64,000 nucleotides of DNA from JANXQG01 sp963780045 (GTDB lineage Bacteria; Planctomycetota; Planctomycetia; Pirellulales; Thermoguttaceae): the NCBI GenBank assembly GCA_963780045.1, contig CAVZZZ010000001.1:744001-808000 (forward strand), in the 5' to 3' direction. Position numbers and translations under genes: made by a program. Shown here one piece after another: positions 46,113 to 55,367 of this stretch. The notes under the pieces were generated by a model. The model made no database searches, was not told where the DNA came from, and saw only the letters and a list, made by a program, of their open reading frames with translations. Numbering within the stretch: position 1 is the stretch's first letter; every line of letters starts with the position of its first letter.

Positions 46113-46219
46113 CCCATCCCCATCGGACGCATAGTGAAGTCCGTTAAATGCGTGCGCCGTGCTGCACTCGACGGGCGTTTCCTCTTGCCCCGATATCCTG
46201 CTGGCGCTAACATTTATAT

Positions 46220-46582
46220 ATGGCAATCGCCTTGAAACGAGCCTATGAAAAGCCTGCCCGTTCCGACGGCATGCGGGTCTTGGTGGATCGCCTCTGGCCG
46301 CGAGGGCTGACGAAGGACGCCGCCGCCGTGGAACTCTGGCTCAAGGACGTCGCTCCCAGCACGGAGCTGCGCAAGTGGTTCGGCCACGACCCGGCCAAGT
46401 GGAGCGAGTTCCAGAAGCGGTATCGCCGTGAGCTTCACGAGAACCGGGATGCCGTGCGCCAGTTGAAGCAGACCTGCCGGCAGCACAAGGTCACGCTCGT
46501 CTACGGCGCCCGCGACGAGGAGCACAACGCCGCGCTGGTCTTGAAGAATGTCCTGGAAGGCCGCGGCGCGAAGGCTCGATGA
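46220..46582 (+). CDS. DUF488 family protein
   Basis: 120 residues: RAYEKPARSDGMRVLVDRLWPRGLTKDAAAVELWLKDVAPSTELRKWFGHDPAKWSEFQKRYRRELH, the full DUF488/YeaO-type signature (DG-RVLVDRLWPRG, WFGHDP-KW-EF), ending VTLVYGARDEEHNAALVL. Function is unknown for the family. The ATG follows TTTATAT directly with no Shine-Dalgarno. It is convergent with the sulfatase gene, 22 bp away. Confidence 0.92.
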   Translation: MAIALKRAYEKPARSDGMRVLVDRLWPRGLTKDAAAVELWLKDVAPSTELRKWFGHDPAKWSEFQKRYRRELHENRDAVRQLKQTCRQHKVTLVYGARDEEHNAALVLKNVLEGRGAKAR

Positions 46583-46604
46583 CGAAGGCGGGATTTCGTT
46601 GCCG

Positions 46605-47965
46605 CTATCCGCCGATCCGTGGCAGCGATCGCTTCCAGTTCAACGCCGCGTCCGTCAGCCGTTTGGCAAGTTCCGGATTCGCATCCGCCACGTTGTGGCT
46701 TTCGTTGCCGTCCGCCGTCATGTCGTAAAGCTCCACATGCGAGCCGTCGGCGTTGACCAGCAGTTTCCATTTTCCCTCGCGCACGGCAAGATGCGGGCTG
46801 CGGTCGTAAACGGGGCCAGGATAATTGAAATATTTCGATTTGCGGCCGTATTCCCAAAAAATCGTCTTCGTGTGCGGCAGCGACTTGTTGTCCAACACCG
46901 CCGTCATGTCTTCGCCGTCGAAAGAGAACCCAGCGGGCATCGCCGCGCGGGCGACGGCGCAGAACGTCGGAAAGAGGTCCACCATTTCCATCACGGTCTC
47001 GTCGTCCACGCGTCCGGCCGTCGTGTGGCCGGGCCAGCGGACAATGAACGGCACGCGCACGCCGCCCTCGTAAAGACTTAATTTGCTCCCGCGAAGTCCG
47101 CCGGTGCGCGTATGATTGAAGTTCGGCAATGGGCCGTTGTCGCTGGTGAAAACCACGAGCGTGTTGCCCTCCTCGCCGAGCGATTTCAATCCATCCAAGA
47201 GCCTGCCAATCTGCACGTCGTACTCGGCGAGGACGGCGCAAAATTGCGCCGCTGCGCGGAATTCGGCGCGGCCGCCTGCCGCTGGACGTTGGGCACCCAC
47301 GGCGTGTGGACATCGTCGGGCCATATCTCGACGTAGCACGGCTGTTTTGGGTCTTTGTGGCGGCGGAGAAAATCAAGTGCATGGTCGACGAAATAGCGCG
47401 TCCGCTCCCAGCGTTTCACCTTGTCCTTCGGCAACCAAATCCAGTTCGTCGCCGTGATGTTCGGGTCCGGCTCCGGACTTTCGTACGTGCCGACGTGCTC
47501 GTCGTAGCCGTAAGCGCTGAACGGCGGCGCGTTGGTCACGTCGCGTCCGCCGCCCAGATGCCACTTGCCATAATGCGCCGTGTGGTAGCCGGCGGCCTTC
47601 AGCACCCGCGCCACGGCCGGCGCGTGAGGCGGCAGAAAATCGGCCTGTTCGCAGTCAAGGTTCTTAGCGCGCGTGTCAAGAAAGGTGGTGAAGTTCCATC
47701 GTGCCGGAAACATGCCGGTGATGTAGGCCGCTCGCGAGGGCGAACAAATCGGCGCATCGTCGTAAAAATGCGTGAAGCGGATGCCTTCCTTGGCAAGCCG
47801 GTCGATGTTCGGCGTCGGCGCGAATTTGCCGCCGTAACAACCGGGGTCGCTGTAGCCCATGTCGTCGGTGAGTATGAAAACGATGTTCGGCTGGTTGGCG
47901 GCGGCCGCGATTCTCGGCAGGCAAAGCATCACCGCCAAAATGAGCAGGCGCAGTGGAGCCCGCAT
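46605..47965 (-). CDS. Secreted sulfatase (S1 family), one frameshift
   Basis: ATG 47965 with GAAGG upstream gives signal peptide MRAPLRLLILAVMLCLPRIAAA; ATG 47998 is the alternative. NIVFILTDDMGYSDPGCYGG carries the metal-binding Asp pair. CSPSRAAYITG holds Cys74, the residue converted to formylglycine, and GKWHLGG is the second sulfatase signature. Near 47272 a missing G shifts the frame; the rest runs EFRAAAQFCAVLAEYDVQIGRLL, TLVVFTSDNGP and GSKLSLYEGGVRVPFIVRWPG to LPRIGG. About 450 residues in total. Removes sulfate esters from a polysaccharide or glycan; needs a formylglycine-generating enzyme not in the window. The insertion sequence sits about 80 bp upstream of its start. Confidence 0.85.
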
Positions 47966-48045
47966 TCGGCCTTCGGTCGTACATTGGATGGTTTTCATTC
48001 CAGTTCCAATTCTCCACTGGCGGCATTTCATTGGCAAGCGGCTAG

Positions 48046-49709
48046 GGGTGCATTCCCGTTTCTGTGGGCCTAGGTCGCCTGTGTTAGGCGGCCGGAGCCT
48101 GCTGCGCGACGGTGTTTGCGAGGCCGCAACCAATTCCGATTCCAGCGGTCATCCTGGCTCAGTTGTGCCGCCCGCAATTGAAGCATCGCTTCGGCGCCGC
48201 CTTGCAGCCAGAATTTCTCCGTCCCTTTGACGCGCCGGTTGATTTGCTTGATCGTCGATTCGACCGGAGCGCTGCTGATCGGCAGCCCCAAGCGGCGATA
48301 CTCCGGATACTTCATCCGCTCACGGTTGTTCGTGACGTACGTTAGCGTCTCGTCGACTGTTTGCTTTCTGGCAGCCGCGGTCGAACCTTTTTTCGCCAAC
48401 TCCGCGCTTGCGGCGCGCATGCCCGCCAACAGCGAACCGACCTTTCCCGACCAAGCCCAACGCAGCCATTGCTCATACGTCTTCCATCCCCGCGCCGCGT
48501 CCGCCCCGCGATAGGCATGGGCCGCGTCATAGAGATACGCCAGGAGATGAAGGAAGTCCAAGATCGCGACGAATCCCGCGGGCAGCAGGTGCATCTCGTA
48601 AATCGACCAGTTGTACGCCTGGCCGTCGCAGACGCAGCCTTTGCGTGTCGCTCGGTCCAACCCCCGGCGATGGACCTCTGCCGCCACTTGCCAGCCAAAC
48701 ACGTCGCTGTTCTCCATAGTGGCCACCACCGTCCGCACCTGCGTTCGTTTTCGCTTCGCTGTCCCGCTGCACTTCTTACCTTTGTTGCGCCGCTTCTTCG
48801 CCTGTGGCGATTTGCCCTTTTGCCCGTCTTGGTTGTCCCGTTCCGAGGCAGGCCTGCGTCGTTTGACTCCTGACGCCAAACGGGCCGCTTCGCTGGGCTG
48901 TAGAAACTTCGATGGCGGCTCGGGCTGCGGGTCCGTATCCTGGGGCTTGGTCTGTAGCGTTAAGCAGCAGGCCACCTTCGATTCACGCCAACCCGCCTCC
49001 GTCACGCCTCGACCGCCGTCCTCGGCACGCGTTTGCAGGCGAAACTTCTCCACGTCCTCGTCACGCGCCTCGGCCCATTCGCCGCCGATACGCTCGCCCA
49101 ACCGTTGCAAATGCGTTGCGCTGATTTTCACCTCAGCCAACGCCCGAAGGTCGTCACTGGCCTCGGCGAACGACGAAGCCTTGCTGGACTGGCGAACTCC
49201 CATGGCGACCACTCGCGGGCTGAAGTCCTCCGTCCCCAGACGCAGCCGCACGTCTAGCGGAAAAAAAAACGACCCGGCACTTCGCACAATACCAGCGCTG
49301 ACGACGCAGACGAACGTCACCTGCACGCGTTGTTACCGTTCGTCCCACCAACTTCTCGCCCTTGCGAGGCGCCGGACTTCCCGGTTGTCCGCACCTTGGA
49401 CAACAGGTTGTCGATGCTTCCGCCGGCTGTGCCGTCGGGTCCCTGGCGACATGCTCTTCCAGCAGGAAGGCGGCAAGCTCCTTGCCGATCAGAACCGCCA
49501 TATCCTCCCGCTCGGTAAACGTCACCAGTTCGTCCTGGCTCTTCCCACCGAACATCAACTCGAATGCCGCATCCGACCGCCGCCTCCAGCGCTCACGCAC
49601 CGATTCCCTCTTGCCATCCATGGCCTGTCTCCATCTTGTGAAAGTGCCTCGCCCCCCAACCATCGCCAGTCTACCCGAAAACCGCCCGCGCAGAAACGGG
49701 AATGCACCC
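48046..49709 (-). mobile_element. ISKra4-like insertion sequence with 19-bp perfect terminal inverted repeats
   Basis: GGGTGCATTCCCGTTTCTG at 48046-48064 is exactly repeated in inverse at 49691-49709, giving an element of 1664 bp. The transposase stop (48070) is 6 bp inside one end and its start lies about 70 bp inside the other. No clear target duplication is seen (left flank ...CGGCTAG, right flank AGCAAAG...). The element lies between the sulfatase 5' end and the dehydrogenase gene and may have separated the sulfatase from its promoter. Confidence 0.85.
48070..49621 (-). CDS. ISKra4-family-like transposase, two frames joined at a T9 run
   Basis: ATG 49621 follows GGAG by 7 nt; ATG 49663 is possible. 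The first frame holds a zinc-ribbon-like part (CCPRCGQPGSPAPRKGEKLVGRTV-type, CAKC) and runs into nine T on the coding strand (49261-49269), after which the second frame continues FFPLDVRLRLGTEDFSPRVVAMG. With eight T the frames would be one. Downstream: a basic linker, then the DDE-type region (GWQVAAEVHRRG, DGQAYNWSIYEMHL, LDFLHLLAYLYDAAHAY) and GLPISSAPVESTIKQINRRVKGTEKFW, where the Glu of PVES is the likely third catalytic residue. Family named from recall of these motifs. Confidence 0.8.
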
Positions 49710-49800
49710 AGCAAAGGGTCGTGCCTCGCTACAATCCGCACCGTGAGAGTAACGAGTCCAAAGCTTGATTTGGCGTCGCAAATGGTGGCAAACGCGTCTA

Positions 49801-49827
49801 TTGTCCTGACACGGTCCAAATTATAAT
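49801..49827 (+). promoter_or_regulatory. Putative promoter of the nucleotide-sugar dehydrogenase
   Basis: TTGTCC (49801-49806), spacer 15, perfect TATAAT (49822-49827). The predicted start site is about 49834 and the ATG is at 49837 with no Shine-Dalgarno, so the mRNA would be almost leaderless. Confidence 0.45.
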
Positions 49828-49836
49828 GCTTGTATC

Positions 49837-51160
49837 ATGACCACTTCATCCCTCGAACCAGCCATCCAAAACAAGACCGCCAAGGTCGGCATCATCGGAC
49901 TGGGCTACGTCGGACTGCCGTTGATCCGGGCGTTCATCGCCGGCGGAATGAAGACAATGGGATTCGATGTCGATCGAGCCAAGGTCGATCAGCTCATCGC
50001 CGGCCGCAGCTACATCAAGCACATCCCCGCCGAGTGGATCGCCGAGCACGTTGCCGACGGCCGCTTCGTGCCCACCGCCGACATGCGGCGGCTGTGCGAA
50101 CCGGACGCCCTGCTGATCTGCGTGCCCACGCCGCTGAACGACAGCCGCGACCCGGACCTGACTTACATCGAGCAAACGGCCGAGCAGATCGCCGCCGCCT
50201 TGCGGCCGGGGCAGCTCGTCGTTCTGGAGAGCACGACCTACCCCGGCACCACGCGCGACGTCGTGCTGCCGATCCTGCAAAAGCGCAGGACTGAAGGCGG
50301 GCAGCGACTTCTTTCTGGCTTTCAGCCCGGAGCGGGAGGATCCAGGCAACCCGAATTACACTGCCGAACGGATTCCCAAGGTGGTCGGCGGCATCGACGC
50401 GGCGAGCGGCCGGCTGGCAGAATTGCTGTACGGCCAGGCGATGGCGCAGGTCGTGCCAGTTTCCAACTGCGAGATCGCCGAGGCGGCCAAGATTCTGGAG
50501 AACACCTACCGCTCGGTGAACATCGCGCTGGTCAACGAGCTGAAGGTGCTCTTCACGCGGATGGGCATCGACGTCTGGGAGGTGATCGACGCCGCGCGGA
50601 CCAAGCCTTTTGGCTTCCAGGCGTTCTACCCCGGTCCCGGCCTTGGCGGGCACTGCATCCCCATCGACCCGTTCTATCTCACCTGGTTGGCGCGGCGGAA
50701 CGGCATGACGACCCGCTTTATCGAGCTGGCCGGTGAGATCAACACGGCCATGCCGGAATACGTTATCCAGCGGCTCGTCGAAGCGCTGAACGACCGCAGC
50801 AAGCCGCTCCGCGGCAGCCGCATCGCCTTGCTCGGCGTGGCCTACAAGCGCGATGTCGATGACCCGCGGGAGAGTCCGTCGTTCAAGCTGATGGAGTTGC
50901 TTTTGGCCGGCGGCGCGGTACTCACCTACAACGACCCGCACGTGCCTCGGCTGCCGCGCATGCGGCATTTCAACGTGCCCGACATGTCGAGCTGCCCGCT
51001 CACGCCTCAATACCTTTCCGCGCAGGACGCCGTGCTGATCGCCACGGACCATACGGCCTACGATTACGAGTTCATCGTGCGGCACGCACGGTTGGTGATC
51101 GACACGCGGAACGCGACGAAGAAGGTGAGCGAGGGAAGGGAGAAGATTGTGAAGGCTTGA
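49837..51160 (+). CDS. UDP/GDP-sugar 6-dehydrogenase, WbpA-like, one frameshift
   Basis: NAD-binding GIIGLGYVGLPLIRAF (18-33) at the start; LLICVPTPLNDSRDPDLTYI and LVVLESTTYPGTTRDVVLP follow. Near 50290 the frame is lost and regained as DFFLAFSPEREDPGNPNY. Then KILENTYRSVNIALVNELK, the catalytic Cys in GPGLGGHCIPIDPFYL, and C-terminal RIALLGVAYKRDVDDPRESPS. The FYPGPGLGGHCIPIDP form is more like UDP-N-acetylglucosamine dehydrogenases (WbpA) than UDP-glucose dehydrogenase. It oxidises C6 of the sugar twice with NAD+, giving a uronate precursor for surface polysaccharide. About 440 residues in total, normal length. Confidence 0.88.
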
Positions 51161-51171
51161 TGGTACGGCAA

Positions 51172-51199
51172 TTGCCAAGGCAGCCGACGCGATTATAAT
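51172..51199 (+). promoter_or_regulatory. Promoter of the small regulator/aspartyl-protease pair
   Basis: TTGCCA (51172-51177), spacer 16, TATAAT (51194-51199): one mismatch from the housekeeping consensus in twelve positions. GAAGGA at 51207-51212 precedes the ATG at 51221 by 8 nt. Confidence 0.6.
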
Positions 51200-51220
51200 T
51201 GGTTGTGAAGGAATCCAAAA

Positions 51221-51433
51221 ATGTCGATTGCTGAAATAATCTCGGCTGCGCGGGCACTTCCTCAGGACGACAAGCGCAAACTGGCGCAGACCTTGCTCGA
51301 CGACTTGGCCATTGGGGAACCGGAAGCGGCGTTTCGGGAGGGACATGTGTACCATGTATATACGCCTGAATTCGGTCCCGACGCAGTTTCCAAACTCGCT
51401 AAAGTCCTTGAAGATCATAAGAAGTCGCGATGA
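51221..51433 (+). CDS. Small antitoxin-like protein of unknown family
   Basis: 70 residues: MSIAEIISAARALPQDDKRKLAQTLLDDLAIGE, a short helical pattern resembling the N-terminus of addiction-module antitoxin components (IxxAARxLPxxDKxxLAQxLLD), followed by a short tail with YTPEFGPDAVSKLAKVLED. Its stop overlaps the start of the retropepsin-like gene (ATGA), so the two are co-translated. In similar arrangements such peptides pair with toxins, but here the partner is a protease-like protein. Confidence 0.6.
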   Translation: MSIAEIISAARALPQDDKRKLAQTLLDDLAIGEPEAAFREGHVYHVYTPEFGPDAVSKLAKVLEDHKKSR

Positions 51434-51842
51434 GCGTCGTCGAGCGGTTCCAATACAGTGACCGCAACCCGGCCATGGTAGGTCTGGAACTGATGCCGGA
51501 CCTACCAGTCATCCTTCGGCACGAAGCGGGTCGCTATCGTGCGTGGCTTTGGTCGATAGCGGTGCAAAGATCAACGTGTTGCCATACTCGCTGGGAGTTC
51601 GACTCGGGCTTAACTGGAAATCGCAAACCGCAGCAATCCCCCTTGGCGGTGCTTTCGCGCGTATTCGTGCGTGGGGCATTGTCGTGGAAGCAACGATTGG
51701 GAAGTTGCCGCCGGTAGATTTGGCGTTCGCCTGGGCGGAGTCCGACAAGATACCTGTATTATTGGGCCAGTTCAACTTTTTCCAGGAATTCGAAGTTTGC
51801 TTTTTTCGCGCACGAAGGGTCTTTGAAGTAAGATCTGCATAA
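51430..51842 (+). CDS. Retropepsin-like aspartyl protease, one frameshift
   Basis: Two frames: MSVVERFQYSDRNPAMVGLELMPDLPVILRH up to about 51541, then ALVDSGAKINVLPYSLGVRLGL. The D-S-G-A motif followed by xxNVLP and a hydrophobic strand is the active-site loop of single-domain, retropepsin-like aspartyl proteases; the second hydrophobic-hydrophobic-Gly (IPVLLGQFNFFQEFEVCF) also fits the family end. About 136 residues, enough for a homodimer to form the active site. Similar small bacterial proteins are mostly uncharacterised. Operon partner of the antitoxin-like gene. Confidence 0.6.
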
Positions 51843-51869
51843 GGCTGGCTTCTGGCTTGAGCGGGACCG

Positions 51870-52196
51870 GTGATTCGAATGGACGAAAAATCCTTTTGGA
51901 GCAAACTTGAATGGCACATCTGTCGTGAGTTTGCGGGGATGGTGGACGGCCGCATAAGACACTTCTGGTGCGATGATCAAGGCCCCTATGCGTGGTATCT
52001 CGACGACTCGACGCCGCGGATTGTGGGAACGGCTTGGATAGGCGACGACGTGAATCCACGAGAATGGGAGTTCACGCTTTACCTTCCCGGCCCGACTGCG
52101 TCGCGGCAGGAAGTCAAGTGGGAGGCGTTGTTGCCGGCCGATAACGTCACGCGCTGGCTGGCATTCGATTTGGAGCACAGGCGGATTCAGATCTAG
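51870..52196 (+). CDS. Hypothetical protein, 105-108 residues
   Basis: GTG 51870 or, more likely, ATG 51879 (MDEKSFWSKLEWHICREFAGM). The body is Trp- and acid-rich (HFWCDDQGPYAWYLDDSTPRIVGTAWIG, WEFTLYLPG, NVTRWLAFDLEHRRIQI) and looks like one small alpha/beta domain. No family recognised. 28 bp after the aspartyl-protease-like gene, in the same direction. The 210 bp behind it, to 52407, show nothing clear. Confidence 0.55.
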   Translation: MIRMDEKSFWSKLEWHICREFAGMVDGRIRHFWCDDQGPYAWYLDDSTPRIVGTAWIGDDVNPREWEFTLYLPGPTASRQEVKWEALLPADNVTRWLAFDLEHRRIQI

Positions 52197-52407
52197 CCCG
52201 CGGCGGCCATTCCCGATCTTGCGTGAACTTGGATCAGCGTATGCATCATCGTTCCCGTTCCGCCAAGAAAGCCAAATGCTCCGCCAAGCCAACAGACTTG
52301 CGATGCACCTCTGCAAGATCAGTCTACACTGCCAGACAATCCGCTATCCGCCGCAGCACATAGCACGAGTAAGAAAACACCGAAATGGCGCTCGATCGGC
52401 GCGCCGA

Positions 52408-52785
52408 TCAGCCGCGGTCGTAGCCGCCGCGACCGCCGCGACCACCGCCGCCGCCGCCCTTGTAGCCGCCGCCTCCGCCGCCGCGTCCGCCGCGACCACC
52501 ACCGCCGCCGCCGCCACCACCGCCGCCGGGACGAAAACCTTTGTCTTCGGCCTCGTTGACTTTGATCGTGCGGCCGTCCAGCTCGCTGCCGTTCATTTCG
52601 GTAACGGCGCTGGCGGCGCCTTCGTCGTTGGCAAAGGTAACAAACCCGAATCCCCGGGACCTGCCCGTCTCTCGGTCCGTGATGACCTTCGCCTCGACAA
52701 TATCGCCGAATCGCGAAAACGCGCCTTGAAGGCCCTCATCTGTCGTACCCCAGCTCAAACCGCCCACAAACAATTTCTTCGACAT
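52408..52785 (-). CDS. RRM-domain RNA-binding protein with Gly-rich tail
   Basis: 125 residues from ATG 52785, with AGGAG 11 nt before. RNP2 LFVGGL (5-10) and RNP1 RGFGFVTF (44-51) are perfect, in one RRM of about 80 residues (TDEGLQGAFSRFGDIVEAKVITDRETGRSRGFGF). The last ~40 residues are nearly all Gly and Arg (RGGRGG), as in cyanobacterial/planctomycete Rbp proteins, often cold-induced RNA chaperones. Regulation by cold is plausible from the family, not seen directly. Confidence 0.93.
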   Translation of the reverse strand: MSKKLFVGGLSWGTTDEGLQGAFSRFGDIVEAKVITDRETGRSRGFGFVTFANDEGAASAVTEMNGSELDGRTIKVNEAEDKGFRPGGGGGGGGGGGRGGRGGGGGGYKGGGGGGRGGRGGYDRG

Positions 52786-52880
52786 TCCTGACGGAACTCC
52801 TAGTTGTGGCGCCGTTGTGTTTCCGGCGCACATTCATCATCACACCGGGTATGCGTGGGTTTCACCTCGTTCCCCGAAAA

Positions 52881-52899
52881 GGTAACCCCATTGGTTACC
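52881..52899. other. Perfect 7-bp inverted repeat upstream of the RRM gene
   Basis: GGTAACC, 5-nt loop, GGTTACC, about 95 bp upstream of the RRM ATG on the minus strand. It could be an operator or a hairpin in the RRM 5' leader. No T-run follows in either direction. Confidence 0.4.
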
Positions 52900-53429
52900 A
52901 AACATCACCGTAGCCTACACCATCTCGGAGGGTGTTTGCAACGGGTATTCGGCTCTGATGGGCAGATTTCGTGAAATTCTAACGAGACTTTCAGCAACTA
53001 GGGGGGGTATGCAAGCGATCTGAATAGCGAAATCAGCTACCTTTTGATGGCCGAAAACCGCTATCGGCGACGCGCGAACCCTGCTCCCATCCCAGCGGAC
53101 ATGGTAAAAACTGCAACCGCCGCATGCGATCGGCCCCCACGGTTTTCGGGCAGTTATTCTGGACAGCGAAGGCAACCGCCTCGCCCTGCACTCAGGGACC
53201 GACGGATGATTCAACGGGATTGAAAAAAGGAGAACGGAGACTTAACCGCGAATGACACGGATGGCCGCGGATATGGATTATCCGCGCCCATCTGTTGCAT
53301 CCACGGTCAAAAGTGTCAGCTCACCTTGCCCGTGAGAGTTCGGAAGGGTTTCTTCACGGGATCGCAGCAGCGATCGACCACCCGTTCTTTCAGCGGCACG
53401 ATCGCGTTGGCGGTGATGGAAAGACATTA
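52900..53429. other. Intergenic region with no recognised gene
   Basis: 530 bp between the RRM gene and the hydrolase. Short frames only, without family motifs. A segment at 53213-53290 resembles plain non-coding planctomycete sequence (AGACTTAACCGCGAATGACACGG) and gives no clear element. Nothing more can be supported. Confidence 0.5.
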
Positions 53430-54365
53430 TCAACGGTGGATCGACAACAGAAACTGCTTAACTTCTTTGTAGCACGCCTCCGGCTGATCGAGCATCACGA
53501 AGTGGCGCGACGGTTCGATGGCGACGACTTTCACCTTCGGCGCACCGGCCACGAGGGATCTGTAGAATGCCAACGTTTGTTCTTTCGTATAGGCCATCGG
53601 CGGCTTGGCGTCGGGCGCGTTGTACGGCATGATTTCGAGGAACGGAATGTTGATCTTGGCAAGATTGGGACGAAGATCATTTGCGAAGTCCTCCTGCAGC
53701 CAGGCCGCAACCGCTCTTGGATCGCTTCGCGCCGCGAGTTTCGCGGCAGCTTCGACGAGCTCCGGCTTGTTCGTGCCGATTGTGCTCATAAACCTCTTCT
53801 CGGACTCCAGTTCCTTGTCCGGGGAGAGTGAGGCAAACATTCGCCCTACGTCCGCTGCCGCCGCTTCCCGCTGCTTCGCAGTCGCGCTCGCCAGTGTGGG
53901 AAACACCGGCAGCCCGTCCATGGCGACAATGCCCGACAGCCGTTCCGGATGCTCCTCGGCGAGGGCAATCGCCAGCGTCCCGCCAAGGCTGTGTCCAACG
54001 ACTACGGGCTTTTCAATATTGCGCGCTGCCAGCATCGCCCAGAAGTCCGTCGCGAACTGCGCGAACAGCGGCTTCTTGTCGGTGGCGGCCCGGCCGTCGA
54101 AACCGGGCAGCGAGACCACGTAGACGCTGTAATCGGGCGCGAGCTTGACGATCGTGCCGTACCAGGCCCAAGCACCGCTTGCCAGGCCGGGAATGAGTAC
54201 GAGCGGCTGTTTTCCCGAACCATACTTGTCGATGTGCAGCATGCCGGCGTCGAACGAGGCCGCCGGCGCCGCAGGCGGCGCAAAGGGCCCAGCGGCCGCC
54301 GCCGCGCGGGCGGCGATAAAAAGAGCAAGTCCGGCGATACGCAGCATGTCCGGGAAATACAGCAT
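53430..54365 (-). CDS. Secreted alpha/beta hydrolase
   Basis: 311 residues. ATG 54365 follows AGGAA by 8 nt; the much longer frame upstream to 55073 is a shadow of sdhB. Signal peptide (MLRIAGLALFIAARAAAAAG). LVLIPGLASGAWAW forms the oxyanion loop, VVVGHSLGGTLAIALAEEHPERL is the nucleophile elbow with Ser126, AMDGLPVFPTLAS and a late SRHFVMLDQP provide Asp and His candidates. Fold of the esterase/lipase superfamily; substrate unknown. It lies in the same direction after sdhB with 125 bp between, so probably a separate unit. Confidence 0.85.
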   Translation of the reverse strand: MLYFPDMLRIAGLALFIAARAAAAAGPFAPPAAPAASFDAGMLHIDKYGSGKQPLVLIPGLASGAWAWYGTIVKLAPDYSVYVVSLPGFDGRAATDKKPLFAQFATDFWAMLAARNIEKPVVVGHSLGGTLAIALAEEHPERLSGIVAMDGLPVFPTLASATAKQREAAAADVGRMFASLSPDKELESEKRFMSTIGTNKPELVEAAAKLAARSDPRAVAAWLQEDFANDLRPNLAKINIPFLEIMPYNAPDAKPPMAYTKEQTLAFYRSLVAGAPKVKVVAIEPSRHFVMLDQPEACYKEVKQFLLSIHR

Positions 54366-54490
54366 AAGAGTGTTCCTGTTGAAGGCTATGAGAATCGTCC
54401 TAACATATTCAATCATGGCAATTCGTCGGACGATTTGGGAAACTCGCGATACCAGGGCAGCGGCTACGCCTATCAAGCTAGACAAATCGG

Positions 54491-55240
54491 TCAACTCCCC
54501 TTTCCCGTGAGAATACGGAAGAGCTTTTTCACAGGATCGTAATAGCGATCCACCACCCGTTCCTTTAGGGGAATGATCGCGTTGTCGGTGATCGTGATGT
54601 GTTCCGGGCAAACCTTGGTGCAGCACTTGGTGATGTTGCAGAAGCCTATGCCCTGGGACTGCTTGAGTTCCGGAAGACGGTCTTCCGTATCCAGCGGGTG
54701 CATTTCCAGGGCCGCGGTATACACAAGATGCCGCGGGCCGATGAACTGCTCGTACTTGTGGTGATCGCGCAGGACGTGGCACACGTCCTGGCACAAAAAA
54801 CATTCGATGCACTTGCGGAACTCCTGCACGCGGTCGACATCCGCCTGGGCAATGGTCCACGTGCCGTCGGCGCGGTCGGGCTTGCGCGGCTTGAACGGTT
54901 TGATCTCTTTCTTGACCCGAAAATTCCAGGAAACGTGGGTCACCAGGTCGCGGATGGTCGGAAACGCCCGCATCGGTTCGATGGTGACGGGGCGAGTAAG
55001 ATCGAGCTGGTCCAGGCGCGTCATGCACATCAGCTTGGGCATGCCATTGATTTCCGCCGAACAGGAGCCGCATTTGCCGGCCTTGCAGTTCCAGCGGCAG
55101 GCGAGGTCGTTGGCCTGCGTGGCTTGGATTTGATGGACGGCGTCCAGGACGACCATGCCTTCGGAGATGTCGGCCGTGTAATCGACGTGCTTGCCGGCGG
55201 TTTTTTCGCCGCGCCAGATGCTGAAGGTGGCTTTGGCCAT
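54491..55240 (-). CDS. sdhB: Succinate dehydrogenase/fumarate reductase iron-sulfur subunit
   Basis: 249 residues from ATG 55240. [2Fe-2S] ligands CKAGKCGSC plus C72; [4Fe-4S]/[3Fe-4S] centres in CIECFLCQDVC and the second cluster CNITKCCTKVCPEH. Carries electrons from the flavoprotein to the membrane subunit in the citric-acid cycle/respiratory chain. In planctomycetes the order is normally sdhC-sdhA-sdhB; here sdhA ends at 57448, so a 2.2-kb insertion with an opposing Uma2 gene separates them. The gene has its own candidate promoter and an unusual repeat-filled upstream region (55314-55560). Confidence 0.93.
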   Translation of the reverse strand: MAKATFSIWRGEKTAGKHVDYTADISEGMVVLDAVHQIQATQANDLACRWNCKAGKCGSCSAEINGMPKLMCMTRLDQLDLTRPVTIEPMRAFPTIRDLVTHVSWNFRVKKEIKPFKPRKPDRADGTWTIAQADVDRVQEFRKCIECFLCQDVCHVLRDHHKYEQFIGPRHLVYTAALEMHPLDTEDRLPELKQSQGIGFCNITKCCTKVCPEHITITDNAIIPLKERVVDRYYDPVKKLFRILTGKGS

Positions 55241-55313
55241 GTTAACCTGTCTCAACGTTATTCTCTTGCCGCCACGATCGACCCCGCGGCGACTTAACAC
55301 TTCCACACAAATC

Positions 55314-55339
55314 GGACACTTCTGGACACAATTGGACAC
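55314..55339 (-). repeat. Three GGACAC repeats at 10-bp spacing in the sdhB leader
   Basis: GGACAC starts at 55314, 55324 and 55334, with different 4-bp spacers; a weaker CCACAC lies at 55303. On the sdhB mRNA these read GTGTCC three times, between the predicted promoter and the ATG. Confidence 0.6.
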
Positions 55340-55367
55340 TTTACAGCCATTGTCACCCTTCGGATAT

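Noticed and set aside
48037..49720. Target-site duplication of the insertion sequence
   Set aside because: The bases flanking the 19-bp inverted repeats do not form a direct repeat longer than two bases.
54366..55073. N-terminal 235 codons of the frame 53430-55073
   Set aside because: This is the antiphase of sdhB; the hydrolase signal peptide and Shine-Dalgarno place its start at 54365.
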